Of a stretch of 64,000 nucleotides of DNA, positions 1 to 6,926 are shown piece by piece. Position 1 is the stretch's first letter; each line of letters begins with the position of its first letter. Made by a program: the position numbers and the translations under genes. The notes under the pieces are model-generated. The model had not been told where the DNA came from, made no database searches, and worked only from the letters and a program-made list of their open reading frames with translations. This DNA comes from Streptosporangium subroseum. Lineage in GTDB: Bacteria; Actinomycetota; Actinomycetes; Streptosporangiales; Streptosporangiaceae. The stretch spans positions 1-64,000 of the forward strand of contig NZ_FZOD01000027.1 of the NCBI RefSeq assembly GCF_900188345.1, written 5' to 3'.

Positions 1-462
1 CACCGAGACGAGGACCCTGGCGGTCCGCGCGGCCCGGACCGCGGCGTGCATGGCGTCGCGCGCGTTCAGAGCGGCGGTGATCCCGCTGACGTGCAGGATG
101 CGGGAGGCCGCGATCCGGTCCACGGGAACGTTCCCCTGCGCGAGCCGGGCCCCGGTGCGGTAGTAGGTGACCCTGGCCGTCTGGCCCAGCCTCGACTCCT
201 TCAGGAGAATTCCGGTGGGCGACCCCTCGTCCACCCGCGCGTCCGAGATGTCCACGCCCTCGCCGCGTAGCACCGTGAGGATCCGCGCGCCGAGGTCGTC
301 ACCGCCGACCTTGCCCAGCCAGCCCACCTCGTGCCCCAGCCGGGCCAGCCCGACCGCGACGGTGAACTCGGCCCCGGCCACGTCCAGCCTGGCCTCGTGC
401 TCGTGACGGACCCGGCCGCTGGTGACGACGCCGAAAGCCTCGCCGAGGGTGTAGACGTCCAC
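1..462 (-). CDS. PfkB-family carbohydrate kinase, N-terminal part (cut by window edge)
   Basis: The reverse strand from a GTG at 462 is open to base 1 (154 codons). The protein begins VDVYTLGEAFGVV and contains the PfkB substrate-side features LDVAGAEFTVAVGLARLG, GWLGKVGGDDLGARI and PTGILLKE, followed by an RVTYYRTGARLA segment typical of 2-keto-3-deoxygluconate kinase-like members. The ATP-binding C-terminal half, with the DTxGAGD anion hole, lies outside the window, so the substrate cannot be fixed. It probably phosphorylates a sugar or sugar acid. A weak GAAAGG precedes the start. It runs in the same direction as the glycosyltransferase and teichoic-acid genes to its right, but a 220-bp gap separates them. 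Confidence 0.8.
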   Translation of the reverse strand, partial: MDVYTLGEAFGVVTSGRVRHEHEARLDVAGAEFTVAVGLARLGHEVGWLGKVGGDDLGARILTVLRGEGVDISDARVDEGSPTGILLKESRLGQTARVTYYRTGARLAQGNVPVDRIAASRILHVSGITAALNARDAMHAAVRAARTARVLVSV

Positions 463-660
463 GTCGGAACCTTTCGGGGCGCCGGGCGACGCCGATGAAC
501 AGCCGTTCGGACTCCGGCCCCGGGTGCCATCGCTCCCAAAGGGCCAGAAAACCGAACTCTAGCGACAACTCCGAGGCAGAAACCAACCGGCCACTCGGGT
601 TCCCGTCCCCCGCCCGGCGGGACCGTTTCCGGACCGGTCGGACCGTACAGAATCGCTTCC

Positions 661-674
661 GGACCGTACGGTCC
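661..674. repeat. Perfect 14-bp palindrome just downstream of the glycosyltransferase gene
   Basis: GGACCGTACGGTCC is its own reverse complement and lies 9 bp beyond the stop of the minus-strand glycosyltransferase. A related CCGGACCGGTCGGACCG stretch sits just to its left. It could be a weak hairpin terminator (5-bp stem, 4-base loop) or a protein site. There is no T tract. Confidence 0.4.
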
Positions 675-682
675 GTATGGGA

Positions 683-1594
683 TCAGACGATCGGCGGGCG
701 GCCGAGGCGGAGCATGCGCCAGGCGGTGTTCCAGCCCATCGGACGACGCTCTCCCGCGGGCTCGCGCAGGCCTTCGGTGAAACCCTTGAACCAGGCGCGC
801 AGGGCGGGACCCGAGCGCTCGCGGAGCAGGGTGAGGGCGACCCAGTTGAGGAGGTAGAGCCCGGCCAGGGACCAGGGGAGGTTGCGGCGGGCCAGCCAGA
901 CGCGGTTACGCGCGTTGAGGCGGTAGAAGTCGGTGTGGCGGGTCGGGGGAACCTGCGGGTGGTACATGACCGTCTGGGCGTCGTATTCGATGCGGTAACC
1001 CTCGCCGAGCAGCCTCCAGGCCAGGTCGGTCTCCTCGTGGGCGTAGAAGAAACGCTCGGGGAGCCCGCCGACCTGGAGGAAGGCCGAACGGCGGATGGCG
1101 CAGGCACCGCCCAGGAAGGTGGTGACCGGGGAGGACCGCTCGGGGTCGCCCGCGCGCAGGCGAGGGACGTGACGGCGCTGGCCGATGCCGCCGTCGGGGT
1201 CCCTCACCCGGAACGAGACGACCGCGAGATCGTGCTCGGTGGAGAAGCGCTCACGCAGGTGGGAGACCAGGTTCGTCTCGCCGTACCAACCGTCGTCGTC
1301 GAGGAAGAGCACCACGTCGCCCGAGCACTCCTCGACGCCGCGGTTACGGCCCGCGGGGATGCCCGCGTTGTGGTCCAGCCGCACGGTCTTGATCGAGGCC
1401 GACGAGCCCGAGGGCACGCTGACCGACAGCTCCGGGACGTCCGCGCCGTTGCCGACGATGACCACCTCGACGTCGCCGTCGACCTGGTTCAGCGCGGATT
1501 CGACGGCCCGATCCAGCTCGGGGACCCGGTTGCCCATGGTGAGGATGACGCACGAGATCTTCAACGGGTCATCGCCCTGACGCGTCGAGAGCAC
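683..1594 (-). CDS. Glycosyltransferase family 2 (rhamnosyl/galactofuranosyl-type)
   Basis: This 303-aa GT-A fold enzyme should transfer a nucleotide-activated sugar to a cell-envelope acceptor in the cytoplasm. The N terminus reads ISCVILTMGNR, followed by NAGIPAGRNRGVEE and the metal-binding FLDDDGWY. A GGACAIRRSAFLQVGG segment and HEETDLAWRL supply the acceptor-side acidic residues typical of dTDP-rhamnosyltransferase-like GT2 proteins. The C-terminal part (RNRVWLARRNLPW and a hydrophobic stretch) suggests membrane association. The start is uncertain: GTG at 1594 has no clear ribosome site, and TTG at 1564 is an alternative just before the conserved KISCVIL. It lies beside the CDP-alcohol phosphotransferase gene, so a polymer-glycosylation role is likely. 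Confidence 0.85.
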   Translation of the reverse strand: MLSTRQGDDPLKISCVILTMGNRVPELDRAVESALNQVDGDVEVVIVGNGADVPELSVSVPSGSSASIKTVRLDHNAGIPAGRNRGVEECSGDVVLFLDDDGWYGETNLVSHLRERFSTEHDLAVVSFRVRDPDGGIGQRRHVPRLRAGDPERSSPVTTFLGGACAIRRSAFLQVGGLPERFFYAHEETDLAWRLLGEGYRIEYDAQTVMYHPQVPPTRHTDFYRLNARNRVWLARRNLPWSLAGLYLLNWVALTLLRERSGPALRAWFKGFTEGLREPAGERRPMGWNTAWRMLRLGRPPIV

Positions 1595-1760
1595 GTGCGG
1601 AGCATACTTTCATGATCACCGAGTCTGCTGGGGCGGCCGGCTCTGTTCGAGCTAGCAGTTACTGATTTACCGGAGGACAAGCGTATCGGAATCGCCAACA
1701 AACACCCACCAAACAGCAAGGTGTTAGCACCTACGACGTTCCGGCACACGATCCGGTTCC

Positions 1761-2528
1761 TCATGAAAGCCGCCTGGACATCAGGATGCTGATCAGGTGC
1801 AGGATCATCTGCAGCACGGCGATCACCAAACAGGCCACCACGAGCACCCGCGTCGCGGCCACGCCCCCGTTGAAGGCGTCCCAGAGCGCGGCGATCACCA
1901 CGATGACGGACAGCTCCACCGCCTGGATGACCCGGTGGAACTTCAGGGCCGCGGCGGCCTTGCGGGCCAGGCCCAGGCCGCGCGACTGGAAGTGCTCGGC
2001 CGAGGCCTCGGTGGCGGCGACCAGCCCCGACCGGGCGCGGGCGACGTCGACCAGGTCGGTCTCCGCCTTGATCAGGATGGCGCCGAGCGCGGCGGCGAGG
2101 CCGATCACGGTGTACCAGTCGGGCAGGATCTCCGACGCCCGGAAGCCCAGCCCGATGAGCAGGGCGGCCTCGGCGAAGTAGTGGCCGACCCGGTCGAGGT
2201 AGATGCCCGTGATGGAGGTCCGACCGGTCCAGCGCGCCAGCTCGCCGTCGGAGCAGTCGAGCAGCAGGTAGATCTGGATCAGCACCGCCGCGCCGACCGC
2301 GGCCCAGAGACCGGGTAGCGCGAGGACCACGCCGGCCAGCAGCCCGCACAGGATCATCAGCCAGGTGGTCTGGTTGGGCGTGATCGGCGTCTTGGCGAGA
2401 AACCAGGTGACGTAGATCGACAACTTACGCATGTAGAGCGCGCCGGCCCAGTGCTCGCCGCTGTTGCGATCCATGGTGGAGTGCGGCTGGGCCACCGCAC
2501 GGAGCTCAGCGACCGATGGCCCGGACAT
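1761..2528 (-). CDS. CDP-alcohol phosphotransferase family membrane protein with altered catalytic motif
   Basis: This 255-aa integral membrane protein belongs to the family that displaces CMP from a CDP-alcohol with a second alcohol to form a phosphodiester. The signature occupies residues 91-116: D91, D94, G95, A98, R99, G108 and D112 are all in register, but the fourth Asp position is His116. That Asp is the proposed catalytic base, so activity, partner or substrate may be changed. Several hydrophobic helices flank the motif. Its start at 2528 overlaps the end of the glycerol-1-phosphate dehydrogenase gene and has a GGGG site just upstream, implying translational coupling. With that gene and the cytidylyltransferase it forms an operon for making and using a CDP-activated polyol. 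Confidence 0.85.
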   Translation of the reverse strand: MSGPSVAELRAVAQPHSTMDRNSGEHWAGALYMRKLSIYVTWFLAKTPITPNQTTWLMILCGLLAGVVLALPGLWAAVGAAVLIQIYLLLDCSDGELARWTGRTSITGIYLDRVGHYFAEAALLIGLGFRASEILPDWYTVIGLAAALGAILIKAETDLVDVARARSGLVAATEASAEHFQSRGLGLARKAAAALKFHRVIQAVELSVIVVIAALWDAFNGGVAATRVLVVACLVIAVLQMILHLISILMSRRLS

Positions 2529-3564
2529 AATCCCCTACCCGATCGCGAATCTCCGGCTCAGACAGGCGCAGGTGCTCAAGGATGGTGTACCTGCCGGGAC
2601 GGGTGGAGGGCGCGAGCATAACCGCCTCGGTGAACTGGTCAGTGGTCAGCCCCACGTCATGGGGGGTGACCGGTAGCTCGTGCCCGCGTAAGCAGTCAAC
2701 GACCTGGGCGAGCCTCCGCGAGTCCTCGCGGAGGAAAAAACAGAAGGCCGCTCCGATCCCGGCGAGCTCGCCGTGATTGGAGGTGCCGGGAAAAAGCTGA
2801 TCCACGGCATGCAGGATCTCATGGTCTCCGCCACTCGAAGGACGGGAAGACCCGGCGACCACCATCGACATCCCCGAAAGGATGAGCGCCTCGGCCAGTA
2901 CGGTCAGAAACGAGTCGGCCTCGATCGAGTCGACTCTGCCGATCACCGCCTCCGCCGCGGTGCGGGCCATCGCGCAGGCCAGGCCGTCGATCGGCTCTCC
3001 GCGCTCGGTGTTGCCGAGCTGCCAGTCCTCGATCGCCGACAGGTTGCTCACCACGTCGCCGACCCCGGAACGGACCAGGGACGCGGGCGCGTCGTGGACG
3101 AAATCAAGATCCACCACGATGGCCAGCGGCATGGGAACGCCGAAGGAACCCTTGCCCCCCTCGTGCGTCAGCGACGCCACCGGCGAGCAGATCCCGTCGT
3201 GCGACAGGTTGGTGGCCACCGCCACCATCGGGATCCCGGCGAGCGACGCGGCGTATTTGGTCGCGTCGATGGTCTTGCCGCCGCCGATGCCGACGACCGC
3301 CTCGTAGGCGCCCTTACGCAGGTCGGCACCGAGCGAGACCGCCGCGTCCACCGAACCGTCGGGCACCCGGAAGACCTTGGCCTCGCCGAGCGAGGGAGCG
3401 ATCACCGAGGCGATCCGGTCTCCCTGGCCCGCGCCCACGGCCACCGCCACGCGCCCGGAGGTCGCCACCCGGCTGTCGGCGAGCAGTGATCCGAGCTGGG
3501 CGATCGCGCCCCGCCGCACCTCCATCGTCAGGGGGGCGGGCAGCATCCTGGCTAGTATCGGCAC
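2506..3564 (-). CDS. sn-Glycerol-1-phosphate dehydrogenase-like enzyme (iron-containing alcohol dehydrogenase superfamily)
   Basis: This 352-aa protein resembles the archaeal/AraM-type NAD(P)-dependent enzymes that reduce dihydroxyacetone phosphate to sn-glycerol-1-phosphate. It has the GIGGGKTIDATKYA nucleotide-binding loop (about residues 93-106), TNLSHDGICSP, and likely metal ligands Asp170 (SGVGDVVSN), His248 (SSRPSSGGDH) and His264 (SNHGELAGIG). The chosen GTG at 3564 has GGGAG at good spacing and overlaps the cytidylyltransferase stop by 13 bp; ATG at 3546 has a poorer site. The downstream gene overlaps its 3' end. Context (cytidylyltransferase upstream, CDP-alcohol transferase downstream) implies that the product is activated with CTP. 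A related polyol phosphate dehydrogenase activity cannot be excluded. Confidence 0.82.
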   Translation of the reverse strand: MPILARMLPAPLTMEVRRGAIAQLGSLLADSRVATSGRVAVAVGAGQGDRIASVIAPSLGEAKVFRVPDGSVDAAVSLGADLRKGAYEAVVGIGGGKTIDATKYAASLAGIPMVAVATNLSHDGICSPVASLTHEGGKGSFGVPMPLAIVVDLDFVHDAPASLVRSGVGDVVSNLSAIEDWQLGNTERGEPIDGLACAMARTAAEAVIGRVDSIEADSFLTVLAEALILSGMSMVVAGSSRPSSGGDHEILHAVDQLFPGTSNHGELAGIGAAFCFFLREDSRRLAQVVDCLRGHELPVTPHDVGLTTDQFTEAVMLAPSTRPGRYTILEHLRLSEPEIRDRVGDYVRAIGR

Positions 3565-4286
3565 GCGATCTCCCGCGCCTTCGCGAGGTCGTCGTGGTTG
3601 TCGACCTCGACCCACGGGACATCGCCGATCGGGGCAACGGCGATCTTCTCGCCGCGGGCGACCAGCTCCTGGTAGCCGTCCTCGTAGTAGAGCTGCGGGT
3701 CGCGCTCGAAAGTGGCCTGGAGGGCGTCGGCGAGGCGCTCGCCGATACCGGAGCGGATCAGCGTGGCGCCGATGTACTCGCCGGCCGCGTCGGCCGGGTC
3801 CATCAGCTTGGTGATCAGCTTGAGGTGGCGATCCTCGTCGAGGGTTACCTTCATCTCCTCGTCGGCGAGCTTCTTGACGTCGTCCACCGCGAGCAGGATG
3901 TCGCTCGTCACCGGGGCGGAGAGCAGCGTCTCCTCCACCGAGACGGGGTGCACGGTGTCGCCGTTGACCAGGAGCACGCCCTGGTCGAAGTAGTCACGCG
4001 CGCACCAGAGGGAGTAGGCGTTGTTCCACTCCTCGGCCTTGTCGTTGTGCACAAGGGTGAGCTTCACACCGTGTCGCCGTTCCAACTCGGCCTTACGCTC
4101 GTGTACGGCCTGCGCCTGGTAGCCGACGATGACCACGACGTCGCGAAGATCTGCCGCTGCGAGGTTCCGCAGCGAGATGTCCATGATCGTGGTGTCGCCG
4201 TCGACCGGCACGAGTGCCTTGGGCAGCGTGTCGGTGTACGGCCGCAGGCGTCGTCCGGCCCCGGCGGCCAGCACCATTCCCAGCAA
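3552..4286 (-). CDS. Nucleotidyltransferase, phosphocholine/polyol-phosphate cytidylyltransferase type
   Basis: This 244-aa single-domain enzyme likely condenses CTP with a polyol or amino-alcohol phosphate. The catalytic N terminus is complete: LGMVLAAGAGRRLRPYT followed by LPKALVPV, then VNGDTV for the metal-binding Asp, and EDGYQEL and WVEVDNHDDL near the C terminus, as in LicC-like and inositol-1-phosphate cytidylyltransferases. The TTG at 4286 is preferred because AGGAG lies 6 bases upstream and the protein then starts at the conserved LGMVLAAG. An upstream TTG at 4316 would add ten residues without support. It is the first gene of the coupled run with the glycerol-1-phosphate dehydrogenase and CDP-alcohol transferase; the true acceptor phosphate is not known. 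Confidence 0.83.
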   Translation of the reverse strand: MLGMVLAAGAGRRLRPYTDTLPKALVPVDGDTTIMDISLRNLAAADLRDVVVIVGYQAQAVHERKAELERRHGVKLTLVHNDKAEEWNNAYSLWCARDYFDQGVLLVNGDTVHPVSVEETLLSAPVTSDILLAVDDVKKLADEEMKVTLDEDRHLKLITKLMDPADAAGEYIGATLIRSGIGERLADALQATFERDPQLYYEDGYQELVARGEKIAVAPIGDVPWVEVDNHDDLAKAREIACRY

Positions 4287-4388
4287 CGTGCACTCCTCAT
4301 CCAAGTGAGCCCCCAACGGGCACTCCTGGCCCCAAAGGTTAGTTGCCTTTAGGCCCTGATCGTGTAATCGAGGGTTTGCCGGATGTTC

Positions 4389-5012
4389 TCAATCGTGTGC
4401 TCCCAGATCCGCCGCGTCCACCCCGAAGCGCGGAGCGGCCAGCCAGCAGGTGACGCTCTCCCAGGCGAAGAGGCACCACAGATAGAGCGAGAGCAGGGCG
4501 AACATCAATGTGACCTGCCCGACGAGGCCTCCCAGCGCGACCAGCAGCATCCGGCCGTCCCAGCCGAAACCGAATGTGGACAGCCAGGGCGGCGGGTAAA
4601 CGCGCTGCCTCACCCGGTAGACGATGTCGTAGTGGTGGAAGGCCATCGCGCCGAGTAACAGAAAGATCAATCCCGGCGGCACGTCGTGCGCGAAGCCCAC
4701 CGAGGCCACAAAACCGTACTCGGTGAGGCGCAGGATCGGCGGGACCAGCCAGTCGAGCCGGCCGTCGTGCGGGTGGGAGCTGCCGGGACCGGCGAGCAGC
4801 AGCGCCACGGCGGGGGCGAACACCGCCAGGCCGTCTGTGCCGGCCACACCGACCAGCAGCAGCACCCCGGTCACGAAGATCCCGACGAGCGCGGGCGGCA
4901 GCGGCGCGAGCTGCCCCGCCACCAGCGTGCCCATCGCCCGGGACAGCACCCCGTCGTCCCGGTAGGCAACCACGGTGCCGCGCGGCACCGGCGTCATATG
5001 CACGGAAGTCAT
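4389..5012 (-). CDS. DUF5941-like polytopic membrane protein
   Basis: This 207-aa protein has about four or five hydrophobic segments, including a leucine/valine-rich one near residues 38-60, FLLLGAMAFHHYDIV, and a C-terminal MFALLSLYLWCLFAW. The central FHHYDIVYRVRQ motif and the gene order (next to a CDP-alcohol transferase, in the same direction) match the DUF5941 domain, which in many actinomycetes I recall as the C-terminal part of a CDP-alcohol transferase fusion. Here it is a separate frame 136 bp after that gene. Its start ATG overlaps the stop of a three-codon reading frame (ATG CGA TCA TGA, from 5020) that is itself preceded by GAGGAG. Function is unknown; a helper of phosphodiester formation is inferred from context. 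Confidence 0.65.
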   Translation of the reverse strand: MTSVHMTPVPRGTVVAYRDDGVLSRAMGTLVAGQLAPLPPALVGIFVTGVLLLVGVAGTDGLAVFAPAVALLLAGPGSSHPHDGRLDWLVPPILRLTEYGFVASVGFAHDVPPGLIFLLLGAMAFHHYDIVYRVRQRVYPPPWLSTFGFGWDGRMLLVALGGLVGQVTLMFALLSLYLWCLFAWESVTCWLAAPRFGVDAADLGAHD

Positions 5013-5148
5013 GATCGCATGTGTCTCCTCGCTCGCTTCGCGAAACGCTCACCGTGCTCCGCCTTCCACCCCGCTCGCCACGGAGCCCGCCGTCTCCGAT
5101 CACCGCGGAACCCGCCGGTCCGCGGACTGTGGGACCCACCGTTTCCGA

Positions 5149-6771
5149 TCATTCGCTGAGCGACCTGCCCACCCTGCCGGCGAGTGTGTAGAGTGCGGCG
5201 ACCCCGCCCCAGCTCAGCAGCGCGATGAAGGTCACTCGCGCGTTGAAGAACGCGGCGGTCACCGCGATCAGGGCCATCCGCTCCCCGATGGGCAGCACGA
5301 TGATCTTCTTGAGCCAGCGGGTGAAGGAGATCTGCTCCAGCCATCGCGAGAGCCCCACGACCATGCCGCCCACGCTCAGCCCGGCCTTGCGCATCCCGGT
5401 CGTTTTTCCGACGTATCCGGCGTCCGCGGGCCGCCGCCCCGGCGACGGTTGCATCGGCAGCAGCCGCCTGGCCGTGTCCGCCGCGGCGGACAGCGAGCTG
5501 GAGGTCCTGGCCCAGGCGGCCCCCACCCGGTTCGCGTCGGCGCGGGCCCCCGCGTAGGAGAAGTCGATCATGTGGCGGAGCGCCTGCAGGATCATCGCGG
5601 ACACCGCCAGCATCCAGATGCCGTCCGGGCCGCCGGCGCCGTAGCCGTCCAGCCCCGCCGCGTAGCCGAGGGCGAGGCCCACGTAGGCGGCGTACTCCTT
5701 GACCCGGTCGAAGGTGGCGTCGAGCCACGCGCCGAGTGGGGAGAACGCGCGGGTGTAGCGGGCGAGCTGCCCGTCCACGCAGTCGAGCACGAACGACAGG
5801 TAGAGCAGGATCGCCCCGGCGACCTGGGTCGGGCGCGTGCCCGCCGAGAACCAGACCGCGGCGAGCACGGCCAGGCCCACGGAGATCCCGGTGACGGCGT
5901 TGGGCGTCAGCCGCCACTGGGCGGCCAGCCTGACCAGGTGTTTGGACCAGGAGCTCACGAAGTATGTGGTGAAGAAGCCGTCGTTGCCCTTGACCGCGGC
6001 GTCCAGCCGGGCGGCGATCTCGTCCACCTCGCCCAGCCGCCGCACGGCCGAGTCGGCGCCCGCCTGCTCGGCCATCCGCTCGCAGTGCAGCCGCCCGAGC
6101 CCGGCCGCGCGCACGGGGACTCCCGAGCGGACCAGCCCGACCAGGAGCAGGTCGCCGACCTCGGTGTCGCCCATCGAGCCGAACGTGCCGGCCTCGGCCA
6201 GGTCGGCCAGCATCACCGCGGTCTCGGCGAGATGCCCGAGATCGGCCACGCCGACATGGAGCGCGCCCCTGAAGGTGCCGTTGGGCTCCTCGACGTCATG
6301 GAAGGAGGTGCTCGCGGCCACCACCCGGCCGCCCTCGATCCTGACCGGCGGGCACAGCGACCCGGCGCCCTCGCCGTCGGCGGTCACCAGCGCGCCGGTG
6401 TCACGCGCGGGATGTTCCAGGAGCGTGGCCAGCGCCTCGGTGTGGGCCACCAGGTCGCCCGCGATCAGGGCCACGGGGCCGGTGGACGCGGTGGCCACCT
6501 TGGCGATCCTGCGCAGGTCGTCGGCGAGTCCCCGTGACCCCTCAGCCGGCCCCTCAGCCCCGATCATGTGGGTGCCGCCGGGCACGTGGGTGACGTCGCC
6601 GGACCGGGTGATCACGTGCACGTCCTGGACGGGGAGTGTGGCGAGCTGGTCCGTCAGCCTGTCGAGCAGTGTGCCGTCGGCGCAGCGCAGACCGGCCGCC
6701 CCGGTGGTGGCGAACACGACGGCCGTCGTTTGGGAGGTCTCGGACGACGGGAGGACGTGGGAATCGTGCAA
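5149..6771 (-). CDS. Fusion: nucleotidyltransferase-like domain plus CDP-alcohol phosphotransferase
   Basis: This 540-aa two-domain protein has an architecture reminiscent of the archaeal inositol-phosphate cytidylyltransferase/di-myo-inositol-phosphate synthase. The N-terminal 220 residues have a Rossmann-like pattern (TAVVFATTGAAGLRCADG, VALIAGDLVAH) but lack the GxGxRxxPxT and PK motifs of an active cytidylyltransferase. The C-terminal membrane domain has an intact signature: D330, D333, G334, A337, R338, G347, D351 and D355 (LDCVDGQLARYT then GAWLDATFD). The TTG at 6771 is chosen because AAGGAG lies 6 bases upstream; longer in-frame starts would run toward the divergent gene. The divergent promoter region to the CDP-ribitol synthase is then 155 bp. 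The substrate is unknown. Confidence 0.82.
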   Translation of the reverse strand: MHDSHVLPSSETSQTTAVVFATTGAAGLRCADGTLLDRLTDQLATLPVQDVHVITRSGDVTHVPGGTHMIGAEGPAEGSRGLADDLRRIAKVATASTGPVALIAGDLVAHTEALATLLEHPARDTGALVTADGEGAGSLCPPVRIEGGRVVAASTSFHDVEEPNGTFRGALHVGVADLGHLAETAVMLADLAEAGTFGSMGDTEVGDLLLVGLVRSGVPVRAAGLGRLHCERMAEQAGADSAVRRLGEVDEIAARLDAAVKGNDGFFTTYFVSSWSKHLVRLAAQWRLTPNAVTGISVGLAVLAAVWFSAGTRPTQVAGAILLYLSFVLDCVDGQLARYTRAFSPLGAWLDATFDRVKEYAAYVGLALGYAAGLDGYGAGGPDGIWMLAVSAMILQALRHMIDFSYAGARADANRVGAAWARTSSSLSAAADTARRLLPMQPSPGRRPADAGYVGKTTGMRKAGLSVGGMVVGLSRWLEQISFTRWLKKIIVLPIGERMALIAVTAAFFNARVTFIALLSWGGVAALYTLAGRVGRSLSE

Positions 6772-6926
6772 ACTGGGCTCCTTCGTATCCGACGGGATCA
6801 CCGTACGAATCGGGGAGTGCGCACTCAGCGTAGCGAGATCTTGACTGGATAGCACGGGAGCGCGCCCGGCGATCGGGTACCCAACCATTACGCTCGCCGT
6901 ACCCAGACCTTCAAAGGAAGCTGACA
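6772..6926. promoter_or_regulatory. Divergent promoter region between the two arms of the polymer cluster
   Basis: This 155-bp spacer separates the minus-strand CDP-alcohol transferase fusion (TTG 6771) from the plus-strand CDP-ribitol synthase (TTG 6927). The latter has AAGGAAG at 6914-6920. I could not pick a convincing pair of -35/-10 boxes: TTGACT at 6841 lacks a -10 at normal spacing. Shared control of both arms is inferred from the geometry. Confidence 0.45.

Noticed and set aside
4975..6537. A 520-codon plus-strand frame across the CDP-alcohol transferase fusion
   Set aside because: The composition is Gly/Arg/Pro/His-rich with no motif. The opposite strand has an intact CDP-alcohol transferase signature.
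6841..6846. TTGACT as a -35 box for the CDP-ribitol synthase
   Set aside because: No -10-like hexamer lies 16-18 bp downstream.
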